Notes: generated by a model not told the origin, from the sequence alone. Shown: positions 52,704-62,202, numbered from the stretch's first letter. The stretch is 64,000 nucleotides of DNA from Haloferax marisrubri (GCF_001469875.2 NZ_LOPW02000018.1:412801-476800); one strand, 5' to 3'. A program made the numbers and translations.

Positions 52704-54007
52704 CGGTTCGCTCCCGCGAGTTCCGGTACCGACTCGACGCCTGCGACTGACAGAATCGACCGCGTGAGGACTTCGACGCCCGTTTCGAGGCTCCGCTCGT
52801 CCACGTCGAACGTCGCGGTGTGGTGGCTCGTCGGGTGGTCGGTGCCGACGATGGAGTAACACGCGAGGCCGCCGTCGCGCTGGACGCGCTCCATGAGGAA
52901 CGTCGCGTCCTCGCTCGCGCCGAAGTCGGCGGTCGGCACGACGCGGTCGACGCCGCGCACGCCCTCGGCGGCGTCCGCGACCGTCTCCACGAGTTCGGGG
53001 TCGCTGTCGGCCCGCGGACTCTCGCTGACCACGTCGACCGTCGCCTCGCAGCCGTGCAGTTCGGCCGCCTTCTCGAACCGCCGGCGGAGTTCGGACTTCG
53101 CGTACTCCATGAGTTCGGTCGTCTCGCCGCGCGCCTCGGCGACGGCTTCGACCTCGTCGGCGATGACGTTGCTGGCGGTGCCGCCTTCGACCCGGCCGAC
53201 GTTGACGCGGGTCATCCCGTCGGAGTGTCGCGGGATGCCGTAGACGCTCTCGATGGCGGTGCCGAGCGCGTGGATGGCGTTCGCGCCGGCCTCCGGTTCC
53301 TTGCCGGCGTGGGCGGTCGTCCCCTCGATTTCCGCGTCGATGTGGCACATGGCGAGCGGTTTCTCGATGCCGGCGACGACCTCGCCCGTCGGGTGGTCGA
53401 GGCCGACGTGGACCGCGAAGAAGTAGTCGATGCCGGCGGCGTACTCGCTTTTCGCCATGGGCGCGCCGCCCCCCGAGATCTCCTCCGCGGGCTGGAAGAA
53501 CACGACGAGGCGCCCGGAGAAGTCGCTTTCCTTGACGGCTTCGAGCGTCGCCAGCCCCCACGTCATGTGGGTGTCGTGGCCGCAGGCGTGCATCGTCTCG
53601 CCCGTCTCCGAGCGGAAGCCCTCGGCGGCAGGGACGTGGCCCGCGTCGTCCGACTCCTCGATGAACAGTCCGTCGATGTCGACCCGGAGGCCGACCGTCG
53701 GCCCCTCGCCGCGGTCGAGGACGGCGACACAGCCGGTCGTCCCGCCGCGGAGGGATTCGAGGAGTTCCGGGTCGGTCCCGCGGTCGAGCGCCCGCTCGTA
53801 CCACTCGTCGAGCCGGTCGTCGCTCGGGACGGCCATCCGGTCGTCGGGGTCGTAGGCGTCCGCGCCGACGGCGAGTTCGTCCACGCCGATGGCGCGCAGT
53901 TCCTCGACGAGTCGCGCGGTCGTCTGGAACTCGCACCAGCCCGGTTCCGGGTGGCGATGGAGGTCTCTGCGAAGCTCCGCTAATCGCGCTCGAACGGCGT
54001 CAGCCAT
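52700..54007 (-). CDS. M20 family amidohydrolase, AbgA-like (candidate N-acetyl-diaminobutyrate deacetylase)
   Basis: This 435-residue metallohydrolase starts at ATG 54007 (MADAVRARLAELRRDLHRHPE). The metal site shows HACGHDTHM, FFQPAEEISGGG and VHVGLDHP. An insertion of about 60 residues after the first helix (DAYDPDDRMAVPSDDRLDEW) and SEDATFLMERVQ near the end match E. coli AbgA (aminobenzoyl-glutamate hydrolase) rather than standard aminoacylases. It removes an acyl group from an amino acid. Within this cluster it could take the place of DoeB/EutE, but that is inference. It is transcribed together with the ammonia-lyase-like gene. Confidence 0.9.
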   Translation of the reverse strand: MADAVRARLAELRRDLHRHPEPGWCEFQTTARLVEELRAIGVDELAVGADAYDPDDRMAVPSDDRLDEWYERALDRGTDPELLESLRGGTTGCVAVLDRGEGPTVGLRVDIDGLFIEESDDAGHVPAAEGFRSETGETMHACGHDTHMTWGLATLEAVKESDFSGRLVVFFQPAEEISGGGAPMAKSEYAAGIDYFFAVHVGLDHPTGEVVAGIEKPLAMCHIDAEIEGTTAHAGKEPEAGANAIHALGTAIESVYGIPRHSDGMTRVNVGRVEGGTASNVIADEVEAVAEARGETTELMEYAKSELRRRFEKAAELHGCEATVDVVSESPRADSDPELVETVADAAEGVRGVDRVVPTADFGASEDATFLMERVQRDGGLACYSIVGTDHPTSHHTATFDVDERSLETGVEVLTRSILSVAGVESVPELAGANR

Positions 54008-54137
54008 GCGTACACGTACCACCCGCCACCCACTTAAGTATAAACGGTATCCGTGGACACCGACTACACAAAAAGACTAAGGGAGCGTCACCCAATCGAT
54101 GTAGCAACCGCGCCCGCGACGCGCGCGACCTATCACC

Positions 54138-55106
54138 ATGACCGAGACAGACATCGTCGTCCTCCGCGAGGGGACCGAGGGCCTTTCGATGGAATCGTAC
54201 GCGAACGCGCTCCGCGAGCGCCTCCCGGACCGGACCGTGACGCTCGCCCGGACGCCGAAACAGGAACGCGAACTCGTCGCCGACGCCCGCGTCGTCACGG
54301 GCATCACGATAGACGAGGACCTGCTGGACCGCGCCGACCGACTCGAACTGTTCGCCTGCACGTTCGCCGGGACCGACCACGTCCCGATGGACGCGCTCGC
54401 GGAACACGGCGTCGCCGTCACCAACGCCGGCGGCATCCACGCGCCGGGCATCGCCGAGCAGGCCATCGGTAACATGCTCGTGTTCGCTCGCCGCCTCCAC
54501 GAGGGCTGGCGGCGCAAGGAGCGCGCCGAGTGGCGGCACTTCCAATCGGGCGAGTTCACCGACAGCACGGTGACGATTATCGGCCTCGGCTCCATCGGGC
54601 AGGCCGTCGCCCAGCGGTTGCAGGGCTTCGAAGTCGAGACGATCGGCATCCGCTACACCCCGTCGAAGGGCGGCCCGACCGACGAAGTCGCCGGCTTCGA
54701 ATCCGACGCGATTCACGACGCGCTCTCCCGGAGCGAGTACGTCGTGGTCGCGTGCCCGCTGAACGACCTGACCCGCGGGCTCATCGGCGACGCGGAGTTC
54801 GCCACGATGCCGACCGACGCGGTGCTCGTCAACGCCGCCCGCGGCGGCATCGTCGATACCGACGCGCTCGTGTCGGCGCTGCGGTCGAACAAGATTCGCG
54901 GGGCCGCGCTGGACGTGACCGACCCCGAACCGCTCCCCGCGGACCACCCGCTGTGGGGGCTGGAGAACTGCCTCATCACGCCCCACACGGGCGGGCACAC
55001 GCCGAAACACTGGGACCGTCTCGCCGACGTCGTCGCCGGGAACCTCGGGCGGCTCGACGAGGGCGAGGAGCTGGAGAACCAAGTGCTGGCCGCCGAGTCG
55101 AACTGA
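54138..55106 (+). CDS. ddh: D-2-hydroxyacid dehydrogenase (NAD-dependent)
   Basis: This 322-residue enzyme starts at ATG 54138. The NAD motif is VTIIGLGSIGQAVAQRL. Catalytic residues are Arg in NAARGGIVDTDAL, Glu in DVTDPEPLP and His in ITPHTGGHTP. It reversibly reduces 2-oxo acids to D-2-hydroxy acids in the cytoplasm, as in Haloferax Ddh. Its stop is six bases before the FAD/Fe-S oxidase gene, so the two are one operon. The oxidase would reoxidise D-2-hydroxy acids to 2-oxo acids, implying a common substrate such as D-lactate or a hydroxylated ectoine product. Confidence 0.9.
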   Translation: MTETDIVVLREGTEGLSMESYANALRERLPDRTVTLARTPKQERELVADARVVTGITIDEDLLDRADRLELFACTFAGTDHVPMDALAEHGVAVTNAGGIHAPGIAEQAIGNMLVFARRLHEGWRRKERAEWRHFQSGEFTDSTVTIIGLGSIGQAVAQRLQGFEVETIGIRYTPSKGGPTDEVAGFESDAIHDALSRSEYVVVACPLNDLTRGLIGDAEFATMPTDAVLVNAARGGIVDTDALVSALRSNKIRGAALDVTDPEPLPADHPLWGLENCLITPHTGGHTPKHWDRLADVVAGNLGRLDEGEELENQVLAAESN

Positions 55107-55112
55107 CACCCG

Positions 55113-58100
55113 ATGGCGACGCAGGAACGCCCCGACGACCCTCGCGGCGACCGGCAGGCAGACCCGAACGCCGGCCCCAGCGACGACCCGCGCGCCGACT
55201 ACGACTACGTCGGCGGCGACACCGACCGCGAGGCGCTCGTCTCTGACCTCGACCGCCTCGTCGACGGCGACGTGCGGTTCGACGAGTACACCCGACAGCT
55301 GTACGCGACCGACGCCTCGGCGTACGAAGTGCTCCCCGTCGGCGTCGTCATGCCGACTTCGACCGCCGACGTGGCGGCCGTCGTGGAGTACTGCGCCGAG
55401 CGCGAGATTCCCGTCCTCCCGCGCGGCGGCGGCACGAGTCTCGCCGGACAGGCCGTCAACGAGGCGGTCGTCCTCGACCTCTCGCGGCACATGGACGGGG
55501 TCGAATCGGTGGACGCCGAGGCGGCGACGGCGACCGCACAGGCCGGGGTCACGCTCGCGGACCTCAATACCGCCGCGGCCGACCACGGACTCACGTTCGG
55601 CCCGGACCCAGCCGCGGGCGACCGGAGCGTCCTCGGAGGAGCTATCGGCAACAACTCCACGGGCGCGCACTCGCTGAAGTACGGCAAGACCGACTACTAC
55701 GTCGAGGAGTGCGAGGTCGTCCTCGCCGACGGGAGCGTCCACCGCTTCGGCGAGGTGCGCGTGGACGAACTCCGGGAGAAAGCCGACCCCGAGAGCGACG
55801 CGTGGGGAGCCGACGGCCCGGCCAGTCCGCTTCTCCCCCGAATCTACGCCGAGGTCGTCCGCGTGCTCGACGAGGAGCGCGAGGAGATAGACGCCCGCTA
55901 CCCGGACCTCAAACGCAACGTCTCCGGCTACAACCTCGACGCGCTGGTCGATGAGGCCCGCGGGGAGCGCCCGCTGGCCGACGGAACCGGCACCGACCCG
56001 GACTGCGAGTCGGGGACCGTGAACCTCGCGCGCCTGCTCGCCGGCAGCGAGGGCACCCTCGCCGTCGTGACCGAGGCGACCGTCTCGCTCGAACCGCTCC
56101 CGGAGACGAAGGCGGTCGCGCTCCTCACCTACGAGGACGTGTTCGACGCCGCCGCCGACGTGGCCCCCATCCTCGACCACGACCCGGCGGCGGTCGAACT
56201 CATCGACGACGTGCTCATCGACCTCGCGCTCGACACCGCGGAGTTCCACGACGTGGCCGCGTCGCTTCCCGACGGAACCCGCGCGGCCCTGCTGGTCGAG
56301 TTCTACGCCGACTCCGACGCGGACGGCCGGCGGAAGGTCGCCGACCTGCTGACGGCTCGCGCGCCCTCGGTGACGCCGGAGGCGACGCCGTCCGAGGGCG
56401 TCGGCGTCGCCGACGACGCCCGCGCGTTCGACGCGCTGGAAGCTCACGACGAGGCGGCCCGCGCGGGGCTCTGGGAGATGCGCAAGGCCGCCGCGCCCAT
56501 CCTGCTCTCGCGGACGACCGACGAGAAGCACATCTCCTTCATCGAGGACTGCGCCGTCCCGGCCGACGAACTCCCGGGGTACGTCGAGCGGTTCCGCGAG
56601 GTCATCGACGACCACGACGCCAACACGAGTTTCTACGCCCACGCGGGGCCGGGCGTGCTGCACGTCCGCCCGCTCGTCAACACGAAGACGCTCGACGGCC
56701 TCGACTCGTTCGAGACCATCGCCGACGAGGTGACCGACTTCGTCGTCGAGGCCGGCGGGTCGGTGTCGGGCGAACACGGCGACGGCCGCGCGCGGACCCA
56801 GTGGAACCGCAAACTGTACGGCGACCGTCTCTGGAACGCCTTCCGCGACCTCAAGACCGCGTTCGACCCCGACTGGCTCCTGAACCCGGGGCAGGTCTGC
56901 GGCGACGTGTCGATGACCGAGAACCTCAGATTCGACCCCGACTACGAGTTCGACGCCGGATTCGACCCGGAACTCAACTGGGACACGGAAAACGGCTTTC
57001 AGGGGATGGCGGAACTCTGCCACGGCTGTGGCGGCTGTCGGGGCGACCAATCGACCACCGGCGGCGTGATGTGTCCGACCTACCGCGCCACGGAAGAAGA
57101 GGGGCTGTCCACCCGCGGTCGCGCGAACATGCTCAGACAGGCGATGAGCGGCGACCTCGACGCCGACGCGACGGACACCGAGTTCATGCGCGAGGTGCTG
57201 GACCTCTGTGTCGGCTGTAAGGGCTGTGCCCGCGACTGCCCCAGCGAGGTCGACATGGCGAAGCTCAAAGCCGAGGTCGAACACGCCCACCACGAGTCTC
57301 ACGGCGCGAGCCTCCGGGACCACCTGTTCGCCGAGGTGGACCGGCTGAACGAACTGGGGTCGCGGCTCGCTCCGCTTTCGAACTGGGCGGCGAAGATTCC
57401 GGGCGCGCGGACGGTCATGGAGAAGACCGTCGGCATCGCAAAGGAACGGTCGCTCCCGACGTTCCACCGCGAATCGCTGGAAGACTGGTTCGAGGCGCGG
57501 GGCGGCGCTCGCGTCCCCGAGGCCGAGGCGACCGACAAGGTGCTTCTGTTCCCGGACAGCTACACCAACTACAACCATCCCGACGCGGGGAAGGCCGCGG
57601 TCCGGGTCCTCGAAGCCGCCGGCGTCCACGTCGCGGTTCCGGACGACGTGACCGCCACCGGCCGCCCGGCCCACTCGAAGGGCTTCCTCGACCGCTCGCG
57701 TTCGCGTGCCGAGACGAACGTCGACGCGCTCGCGCCCCGCGTCGAAGCCGGCTGGAGCGTCGTCCTCGTCGAGCCCTCCGACGCGGTCATGCTCCAGTCG
57801 GACTACCTCGACCTACTTTCGAGCGACGCGGCCGAGACTGTCGCCGCCGAGACCTACGGCATCATGGAGTACCTCGACGCGAAGCGTCTCGTGGAGGACC
57901 TCGACGCCGCAGCGTCGACGGGCGACGAGACGCTGACGTACCACGGTCACTGCCACCAGAAGGCGACGCGCAAGGACCACCACGCGGTGGGCGTCCTCCG
58001 GCGCGCCGGCTACGACGTGGACCCGCTCGACTCCGGCTGTTGCGGCATGGCCGGGAGCTTCGGCTACGAGGCCGAACACCACTCGCTGTCGAAGGCCATC

Positions 58101-58253
58101 GGCGGCATCCTGTCCGACCAACTCGGTGAAAGCCGCGGCGATACCGTCGTCGCGCCCGGCGCGTCCTGTCGGACGCAACTGGAGGACATGGACGGCGCGG
58201 CCGACGACCCGCCGCACCCGATAGAGAAGGTCGCCGAAGCGGTCGCTGACTGA
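55113..58253 (+). CDS. FAD-binding and Fe-S oxidase, GlcD-GlcF fusion (D-2-hydroxyacid/D-lactate dehydrogenase type)
   Basis: This 1046-residue fusion starts at ATG 55113. The FAD_binding_4 domain spans about residues 50-210 (RGGGTSLAGQAVNEAVVLDLS, LGGAIGNNSTGAHSLKYGKT). The FAD-linked oxidase C domain runs to about 590 (SGEHGDGRARTQWNRKLYG). Two 4Fe-4S motifs follow (CHGCGGCRGDQ near 637 and CVGCKGCARDCPSEV near 700). A CCG domain ends the chain (YHGHCHQKATRKDHH, SGCCGMAGSFG near 975). It oxidises D-2-hydroxy acids and passes electrons to the respiratory chain from the inner membrane face. It is cotranscribed with the D-2-hydroxyacid dehydrogenase. Confidence 0.92.
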   Translation: MATQERPDDPRGDRQADPNAGPSDDPRADYDYVGGDTDREALVSDLDRLVDGDVRFDEYTRQLYATDASAYEVLPVGVVMPTSTADVAAVVEYCAEREIPVLPRGGGTSLAGQAVNEAVVLDLSRHMDGVESVDAEAATATAQAGVTLADLNTAAADHGLTFGPDPAAGDRSVLGGAIGNNSTGAHSLKYGKTDYYVEECEVVLADGSVHRFGEVRVDELREKADPESDAWGADGPASPLLPRIYAEVVRVLDEEREEIDARYPDLKRNVSGYNLDALVDEARGERPLADGTGTDPDCESGTVNLARLLAGSEGTLAVVTEATVSLEPLPETKAVALLTYEDVFDAAADVAPILDHDPAAVELIDDVLIDLALDTAEFHDVAASLPDGTRAALLVEFYADSDADGRRKVADLLTARAPSVTPEATPSEGVGVADDARAFDALEAHDEAARAGLWEMRKAAAPILLSRTTDEKHISFIEDCAVPADELPGYVERFREVIDDHDANTSFYAHAGPGVLHVRPLVNTKTLDGLDSFETIADEVTDFVVEAGGSVSGEHGDGRARTQWNRKLYGDRLWNAFRDLKTAFDPDWLLNPGQVCGDVSMTENLRFDPDYEFDAGFDPELNWDTENGFQGMAELCHGCGGCRGDQSTTGGVMCPTYRATEEEGLSTRGRANMLRQAMSGDLDADATDTEFMREVLDLCVGCKGCARDCPSEVDMAKLKAEVEHAHHESHGASLRDHLFAEVDRLNELGSRLAPLSNWAAKIPGARTVMEKTVGIAKERSLPTFHRESLEDWFEARGGARVPEAEATDKVLLFPDSYTNYNHPDAGKAAVRVLEAAGVHVAVPDDVTATGRPAHSKGFLDRSRSRAETNVDALAPRVEAGWSVVLVEPSDAVMLQSDYLDLLSSDAAETVAAETYGIMEYLDAKRLVEDLDAAASTGDETLTYHGHCHQKATRKDHHAVGVLRRAGYDVDPLDSGCCGMAGSFGYEAEHHSLSKAIGGILSDQLGESRGDTVVAPGASCRTQLEDMDGAADDPPHPIEKVAEAVAD

Positions 58254-58310
58254 GAAGCGCGCCGAAAAAGAACCGCGGGTCGCTTCGAATTTCGCCCGAC
58301 GCTCAGCGAC

Positions 58311-59618
58311 TCAGGGCCAGAGGCCCCGCGTCTCCTTCGCGCCGCCGATGCGAGAGAGCGCGACGACGTACGCCGCGTCGCGCCACGTCAGGTCGCGTTC
58401 TTCGACGTGTTCGCGGACCGCGTTCCACGCCTTGAGCATCTCCGCTTCGAGTTCCTCGTGGACGCGTTCGAGCGACCACTGACGGCGGTTGATGTCCTGC
58501 AGCCACTCGAAGTACGAGACGGTGACGCCGCCGGCGTTGGCGAGGATGTCGGGGACGACCGGAATCCCGCGCTCTTCGAGGACGGCGTCGGCCGCGAACG
58601 TCGTCGGCCCGTTCGCGCCCTCGACGACCATGTCCGCCGAGATGGCATCGACGTTCTCGGTCGTAATGACGTTCCCGATGGCCGCCGGGATGAGCACGTC
58701 CACGTCGAGTTCGAGCAGTTCCTCGTTCGAGAGCGACTCGGGGGCGTCGTAGCCCGACACCATGCCGGGGCGCTCGTCGTGGCCCTCGACGTCCTGCGTG
58801 TCGAGGCCGTCGGGGTCGTAGATGGCCCCGTCCACGTCGGAGACGGCGACCACCTTTGCGCCCCACTCGTCGAGGAGGCGGGCGGCGTTCGCACCGACGG
58901 AACCGAACCCCTGGACCGCGACGGTGGTGTCTTCGATGTCCCAGTCGTAGAAGTCGATGGCTTCGCGGGTGACGATGGCGACGGAGCGACCGGGGGCCTC
59001 CTCGCGGCCGTACGACCCGCCGATGACCGGCGGCTTGCCCGTCACGACGCCGGGCGTCGTCTCGCCCTGCTGCATCGAGTAGGCGTCCATGAACCACGCC
59101 ATCTCCTGCGGACCGGTGCCCATGTCGGGCGCGGGAACGTCTTTCTTCGGTCCGACGACGTTGCGAATCTCCTCGGCGAAGCGGCGCGTGAGTCGCTCGC
59201 GCTCCTCGTCGGAGAGTGTCTTCGGGTCCACCGCGACGCCGCCCTTGCCGCCGCCGAAGGGCAGGTCCATCACGGCGCACTTCCACGTCATCCACATCGA
59301 GAGCCCGATGCACTCGTCGGCGGTCACTTCCGGGTGGTAGCGGAGACCGCCTTTGTACGGCCCGCGCACGTCGTCGTGCTGGGCGCGGAAGCCCGTGAAC
59401 ACGTCGAGGGAGCCGTCGTCGCGGCGGAGCGGAACCGACACCTGCTGGACTCGGGTCGGGTGCTTCAGACGCGCGACGACGCCGTCGTCCACGTCGGCGT
59501 GACTCGCCGCACGTTCGAGTTGCCTGCGCGCCGTCGCCAGCGCCGTCTCGGGTTCGGACCCCGACCCGCCGTCGGTGACCGCCTCGCCGTTTCGATTTTT
59601 GCCATCTTCGTTCATCAT
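58311..59618 (-). CDS. gdh: Glutamate dehydrogenase
   Basis: This 435-residue enzyme starts at the tandem ATG 59618/59615 ([14 protein letters not shown]); the open frame continuing to 60629 is shadow of the doeA gene. Motifs are [41 protein letters not shown] with the catalytic lysine, [18 protein letters not shown], the Rossmann motif [17 protein letters not shown] and EGANGPTT. It interconverts glutamate and 2-oxoglutarate plus ammonia. Only 26 bp separate it from the doeA stop, so it is in the doeA operon. There it can regenerate 2-oxoglutarate consumed by the aminotransferases. Confidence 0.94.
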   Translation of the reverse strand: MMNEDGKNRNGEAVTDGGSGSEPETALATARRQLERAASHADVDDGVVARLKHPTRVQQVSVPLRRDDGSLDVFTGFRAQHDDVRGPYKGGLRYHPEVTADECIGLSMWMTWKCAVMDLPFGGGKGGVAVDPKTLSDEERERLTRRFAEEIRNVVGPKKDVPAPDMGTGPQEMAWFMDAYSMQQGETTPGVVTGKPPVIGGSYGREEAPGRSVAIVTREAIDFYDWDIEDTTVAVQGFGSVGANAARLLDEWGAKVVAVSDVDGAIYDPDGLDTQDVEGHDERPGMVSGYDAPESLSNEELLELDVDVLIPAAIGNVITTENVDAISADMVVEGANGPTTFAADAVLEERGIPVVPDILANAGGVTVSYFEWLQDINRRQWSLERVHEELEAEMLKAWNAVREHVEERDLTWRDAAYVVALSRIGGAKETRGLWP

Positions 59619-59644
59619 ATGAGGGCTGTGACCCGGAGTCATAA

Positions 59645-60823
59645 TTAGGTTGTGAATAGCCGGCGGGGGAAGTCGGCCAGCGGCTCCGCCCCGTCGGACG
59701 TGACGACGAACGTCTCGCTGAGTTCGACGCCGAAGTCGTCGAACCAGAGGCCGGGGATGGTGTGGAACGTCATGTTCTCTTCGAGGACGGTCTCGTCGCC
59801 TGGGCGGAGGCTCGCCGTGTGTTCGCCCCAGTCCGGCGGGTAGCCCAGCCCCATCGAGTAGCCGATGCGGTCTTTCTTCTCGATGCCGTACTCGGCGATG
59901 GTGTCGCGCCACGCCTTCTCGACGGCCTCGCAGGTCACGCCGGGTTCGACCGCGTCGAGCGCGGCTTCCATCCCCTCGACGACGATGTCTGCCCGCCGGG
60001 ACAGCTCTTCGGGCGGGTCGCCGACGAACGTCGTCCGCGCGAGCGGCGAGTGGTAGCGGTGTCGACAGCCCGAGAGTTCGATGATGACCGGGTCGCCGTC
60101 CTCGAACTCGCGGTCGGTCCACGTGAGGTGCGGCGTGCCGGTGTGGTCGCCCGAGGGCATCAGCGGGACGATAGACGGGTAGTCGCCGCCGTAGTCGTCG
60201 GTGCCCTCGATGAGCGCCGAGTAGATGGCCTCGGCGGCCTCGTACTCGGGGACGCCCTCCTCGATAACGTCGAGGCCGGCCTGCATCGCGTTCTCGGAGA
60301 TGCGGGCGGCCTCGCGCATGTAGTCGAGTTCGGCGTCGGACTTCTTGATGCGCACGCGGTTCACGAGGAGCGTCGTGTCCTCGAAACTCGCCTCGGGGAG
60401 GTTCTTTTGCAGGCGCGTGTAGGACTTCGCGGTGAAGTAGTACGCGTCCATCTCGAGGCCGACACGGGCGTCGTCGACGCCGAGGTCCTCCAGCACGGCC
60501 GCGACGAAGTCCATCGGGTGGAGGTCGTGCGGCGACTGGACGTGGTCGTCGCTGTACGGCCGAATGCTCTCCTCGCTCAACGTGGTTGTCGCGCGCGCGC
60601 CGTTGGCGTCCATGTCGCGGCCGACCCACACGGGTTCGTCGCGGTCCCGCGTGACCACGACGCCCTGATGGACGTAGAACGACCAGCCGTCGTAGCCGGT
60701 GAGATAGTTCATGTTCGCGGGGTCGCTCACGAAGAGCGCGTCCAGTCCCCGCTCGGCCATCCGCTCTTTCGTCCGGGCGATGCGTCTGTCGTACTCGGCG
60801 CTGTCGAACACGGCTCTTGGCAT
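59645..60823 (-). CDS. doeA: Ectoine hydrolase DoeA/EutD (M24 peptidase fold)
   Basis: This 392-residue protein starts at ATG 60823 ([19 protein letters not shown]); 57 codons upstream in the frame are A+T-rich leader sequence. It matches Halomonas DoeA in length (about 399) and along its whole course: [131 protein letters not shown] and [13 protein letters not shown]. DoeA opens the ectoine ring to N-acetyl-diaminobutyrate. Several canonical M24 metal ligands are absent, as in DoeA. It is followed by glutamate dehydrogenase. Confidence 0.85.
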   Translation of the reverse strand: MPRAVFDSAEYDRRIARTKERMAERGLDALFVSDPANMNYLTGYDGWSFYVHQGVVVTRDRDEPVWVGRDMDANGARATTTLSEESIRPYSDDHVQSPHDLHPMDFVAAVLEDLGVDDARVGLEMDAYYFTAKSYTRLQKNLPEASFEDTTLLVNRVRIKKSDAELDYMREAARISENAMQAGLDVIEEGVPEYEAAEAIYSALIEGTDDYGGDYPSIVPLMPSGDHTGTPHLTWTDREFEDGDPVIIELSGCRHRYHSPLARTTFVGDPPEELSRRADIVVEGMEAALDAVEPGVTCEAVEKAWRDTIAEYGIEKKDRIGYSMGLGYPPDWGEHTASLRPGDETVLEENMTFHTIPGLWFDDFGVELSETFVVTSDGAEPLADFPRRLFTT

Positions 60824-60856
60824 GGGAACCTCTATCGAACTATCGAATAGGGCCCG

Positions 60857-60868
60857 TAAAAATTTTTT
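60857..60868 (-). promoter_or_regulatory. A+T-rich TATA-like region of the doeA operon
   Basis: TAAAAATTTTTT lies 34-45 bp upstream of the doeA ATG. The direct repeat TATCGAAC/TATCGAAT at 60832-60847 lies between it and the start codon. Confidence 0.4.
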
Positions 60869-60882
60869 GTGGACCTCGGGCA

Positions 60883-60897
60883 CGGATACTGTGTACG
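60883..60897. promoter_or_regulatory. Shared 15-bp motif CGRATACTGTGTACG, copy 2
   Basis: CGGATACTGTGTACG starts 60 bp upstream of the doeA ATG, just before the TATA-like region. It matches 14 of 15 bases of the site at 45088-45102. Confidence 0.4.
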
Positions 60898-61034
60898 CCG
60901 GCGAGAAAGAACAGACACAATAGTGTATAAATTGAGCAATACAAAGATCCATTAGAGCGAGAGAAAAGAATTGGATTTCGGTTCCGGTTGGCATATTCGT
61001 TCAGTACAGCAGATATGAGCAGAAGAAACACAAG

Positions 61035-61100
61035 CTATTTAGATTATTCAGGTTATTTGAATTGCTTAGATTATAGTAAAGTTAGATTATAACAATACTA
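61035..61100 (+). repeat. 9-bp-period A+T-rich array (upstream of the LLM gene)
   Basis: The run TATTTAGAT, TATTCAGGT, TATTTGAAT, TGCTTAGAT, TATAGTAAA, GTTAGATTA keeps a 9-base period in the same orientation as the arrays near 7551-8200 and 11447-11508. It ends about 80 bp before the LLM gene. No gene is supported in the 356-bp gap. Confidence 0.7.
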
Positions 61101-61179
61101 TCTGTTTTGGAAACCGCAGGAACAGTACGCGTCTGCTGGGAGCCCAACCGTTATTCCTCGCAGTCTCGGAGCGGGGGGC

Positions 61180-62202
61180 ATGGAACTCTCCGTCGTCGAC
61201 CTCTCTCCGGTTCCCCAAGGCGGGACCGCGACCGACGCGTACGCGAACACCGTCGAAGCCGCCAAGCAAGCCGAGCGACTGGGTTACTCGCGCTTCTGGG
61301 TCGCCGAGCACCACGGCATGGCGAGCACCCTCGCGGGGACGACGCCCGAGGTGTTGCTCGGCCACCTCGCCGCGGAGACGGACTCGATTCGACTCGGTTC
61401 CGGCGCGGTACTGCTCAACCACTACAGCCCGTTCAAGGTCGCAGAACAGTTCGGCGCGCTCGACGGACTCGCACCCGGTCGCATCGACGCCGGCCTCGGC
61501 CGGGCGAACGGGTCGCCCGCGTCGGACCAGGCGCTCGGGACGGACCGACACGTCGAGGACCCCGACGGCGACCACGCCGAGAAGGTCGAGGCCGTCGTCA
61601 ACCACCTCTACGACGACTACCCCGACGAACACCCCTACGCCGACCTCGAAATCCCGCGGGGCGGCGGCGACCCACCGGTCCCGTGGGTGCTCGGGTCGAG
61701 TCCGTCGAGCGCGACTATCGCGGGCGAACTCGGGTTGCCCTACTGCTTCGCGGGCTTCATCAGACCGCAGTTCGCCGTCCACTCCTTCGAGGAGTACCGC
61801 GAGAGCTTCCAGCCGTCGCCGCTGGCCGGCGGCATCGACGAACCCCACGGCATGGTCGCGGTGAACGCCGTCTGCGCCGAGACCGACGAGGAGGCGGCGC
61901 GACTCCGCGCGGTGGCCGAGGCGACGTACAAGCGGATGCGCCGCGGCGAGGTCGGCACGAGACCGACCGTCGAGGAGGCGATTGACGAACTCGGCGGGGT
62001 TCCCGAGCCCACGCCCGCGACCCTCGGGGCGAAGGAGTGGCCGCGGGCGATTTCCGGCAGTCCCGAGACGATTTCGGGACTGTTGGACCAGCTCGCGGAG
62101 CGCGTCGGGGCCGACGAGATGATGATTCAGCACGTCGTCGGCGACCACGAAGACGGCCTCCGCTCGCACGAACTGCTTGCCGAGGGCGTCGGCCTCGTCT
62201 GA
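61180..62202 (+). CDS. LLM class flavin-dependent oxidoreductase
   Basis: This 340-residue luciferase-like monooxygenase-family protein starts at ATG 61180. The pattern YSRFWVAEHHGM...STLAGTTPEVLLGHLAAETDSIRLGSGAVLLNHY is characteristic of the MsnO8-type LLM subgroup. VAEQFGALDGLAPGRIDAGLGRA and WVLGSSPSSATIAGELGLPYCFAGF follow. It would bind FMN or F420; haloarchaeal members are often F420-linked. The substrate is unknown. It is monocistronic. Confidence 0.9.
   Translation: MELSVVDLSPVPQGGTATDAYANTVEAAKQAERLGYSRFWVAEHHGMASTLAGTTPEVLLGHLAAETDSIRLGSGAVLLNHYSPFKVAEQFGALDGLAPGRIDAGLGRANGSPASDQALGTDRHVEDPDGDHAEKVEAVVNHLYDDYPDEHPYADLEIPRGGGDPPVPWVLGSSPSSATIAGELGLPYCFAGFIRPQFAVHSFEEYRESFQPSPLAGGIDEPHGMVAVNAVCAETDEEAARLRAVAEATYKRMRRGEVGTRPTVEEAIDELGGVPEPTPATLGAKEWPRAISGSPETISGLLDQLAERVGADEMMIQHVVGDHEDGLRSHELLAEGVGLV

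Noticed and set aside
52704-53936. 411-codon upstream extension of the threonine-ammonia-lyase-like frame
   Set aside because: It lies out of frame over the M20 gene on the same strand and is Arg/Gly-rich without homology; the ATG at 52703 with ATGA overlap is the natural start.
54000-57674. 1224-codon open frame on the minus strand
   Set aside because: It is antisense to the hydroxyacid dehydrogenase and GlcD-GlcF genes. It has low-complexity Val/Arg/Glu composition and no domain, typical shadow coding in high-G+C DNA.
59619-60629. Upstream extension of the glutamate dehydrogenase frame
   Set aside because: It overlaps doeA in another frame, is extremely Arg-rich, and the double ATG at 59615-59618 starts the conserved protein.
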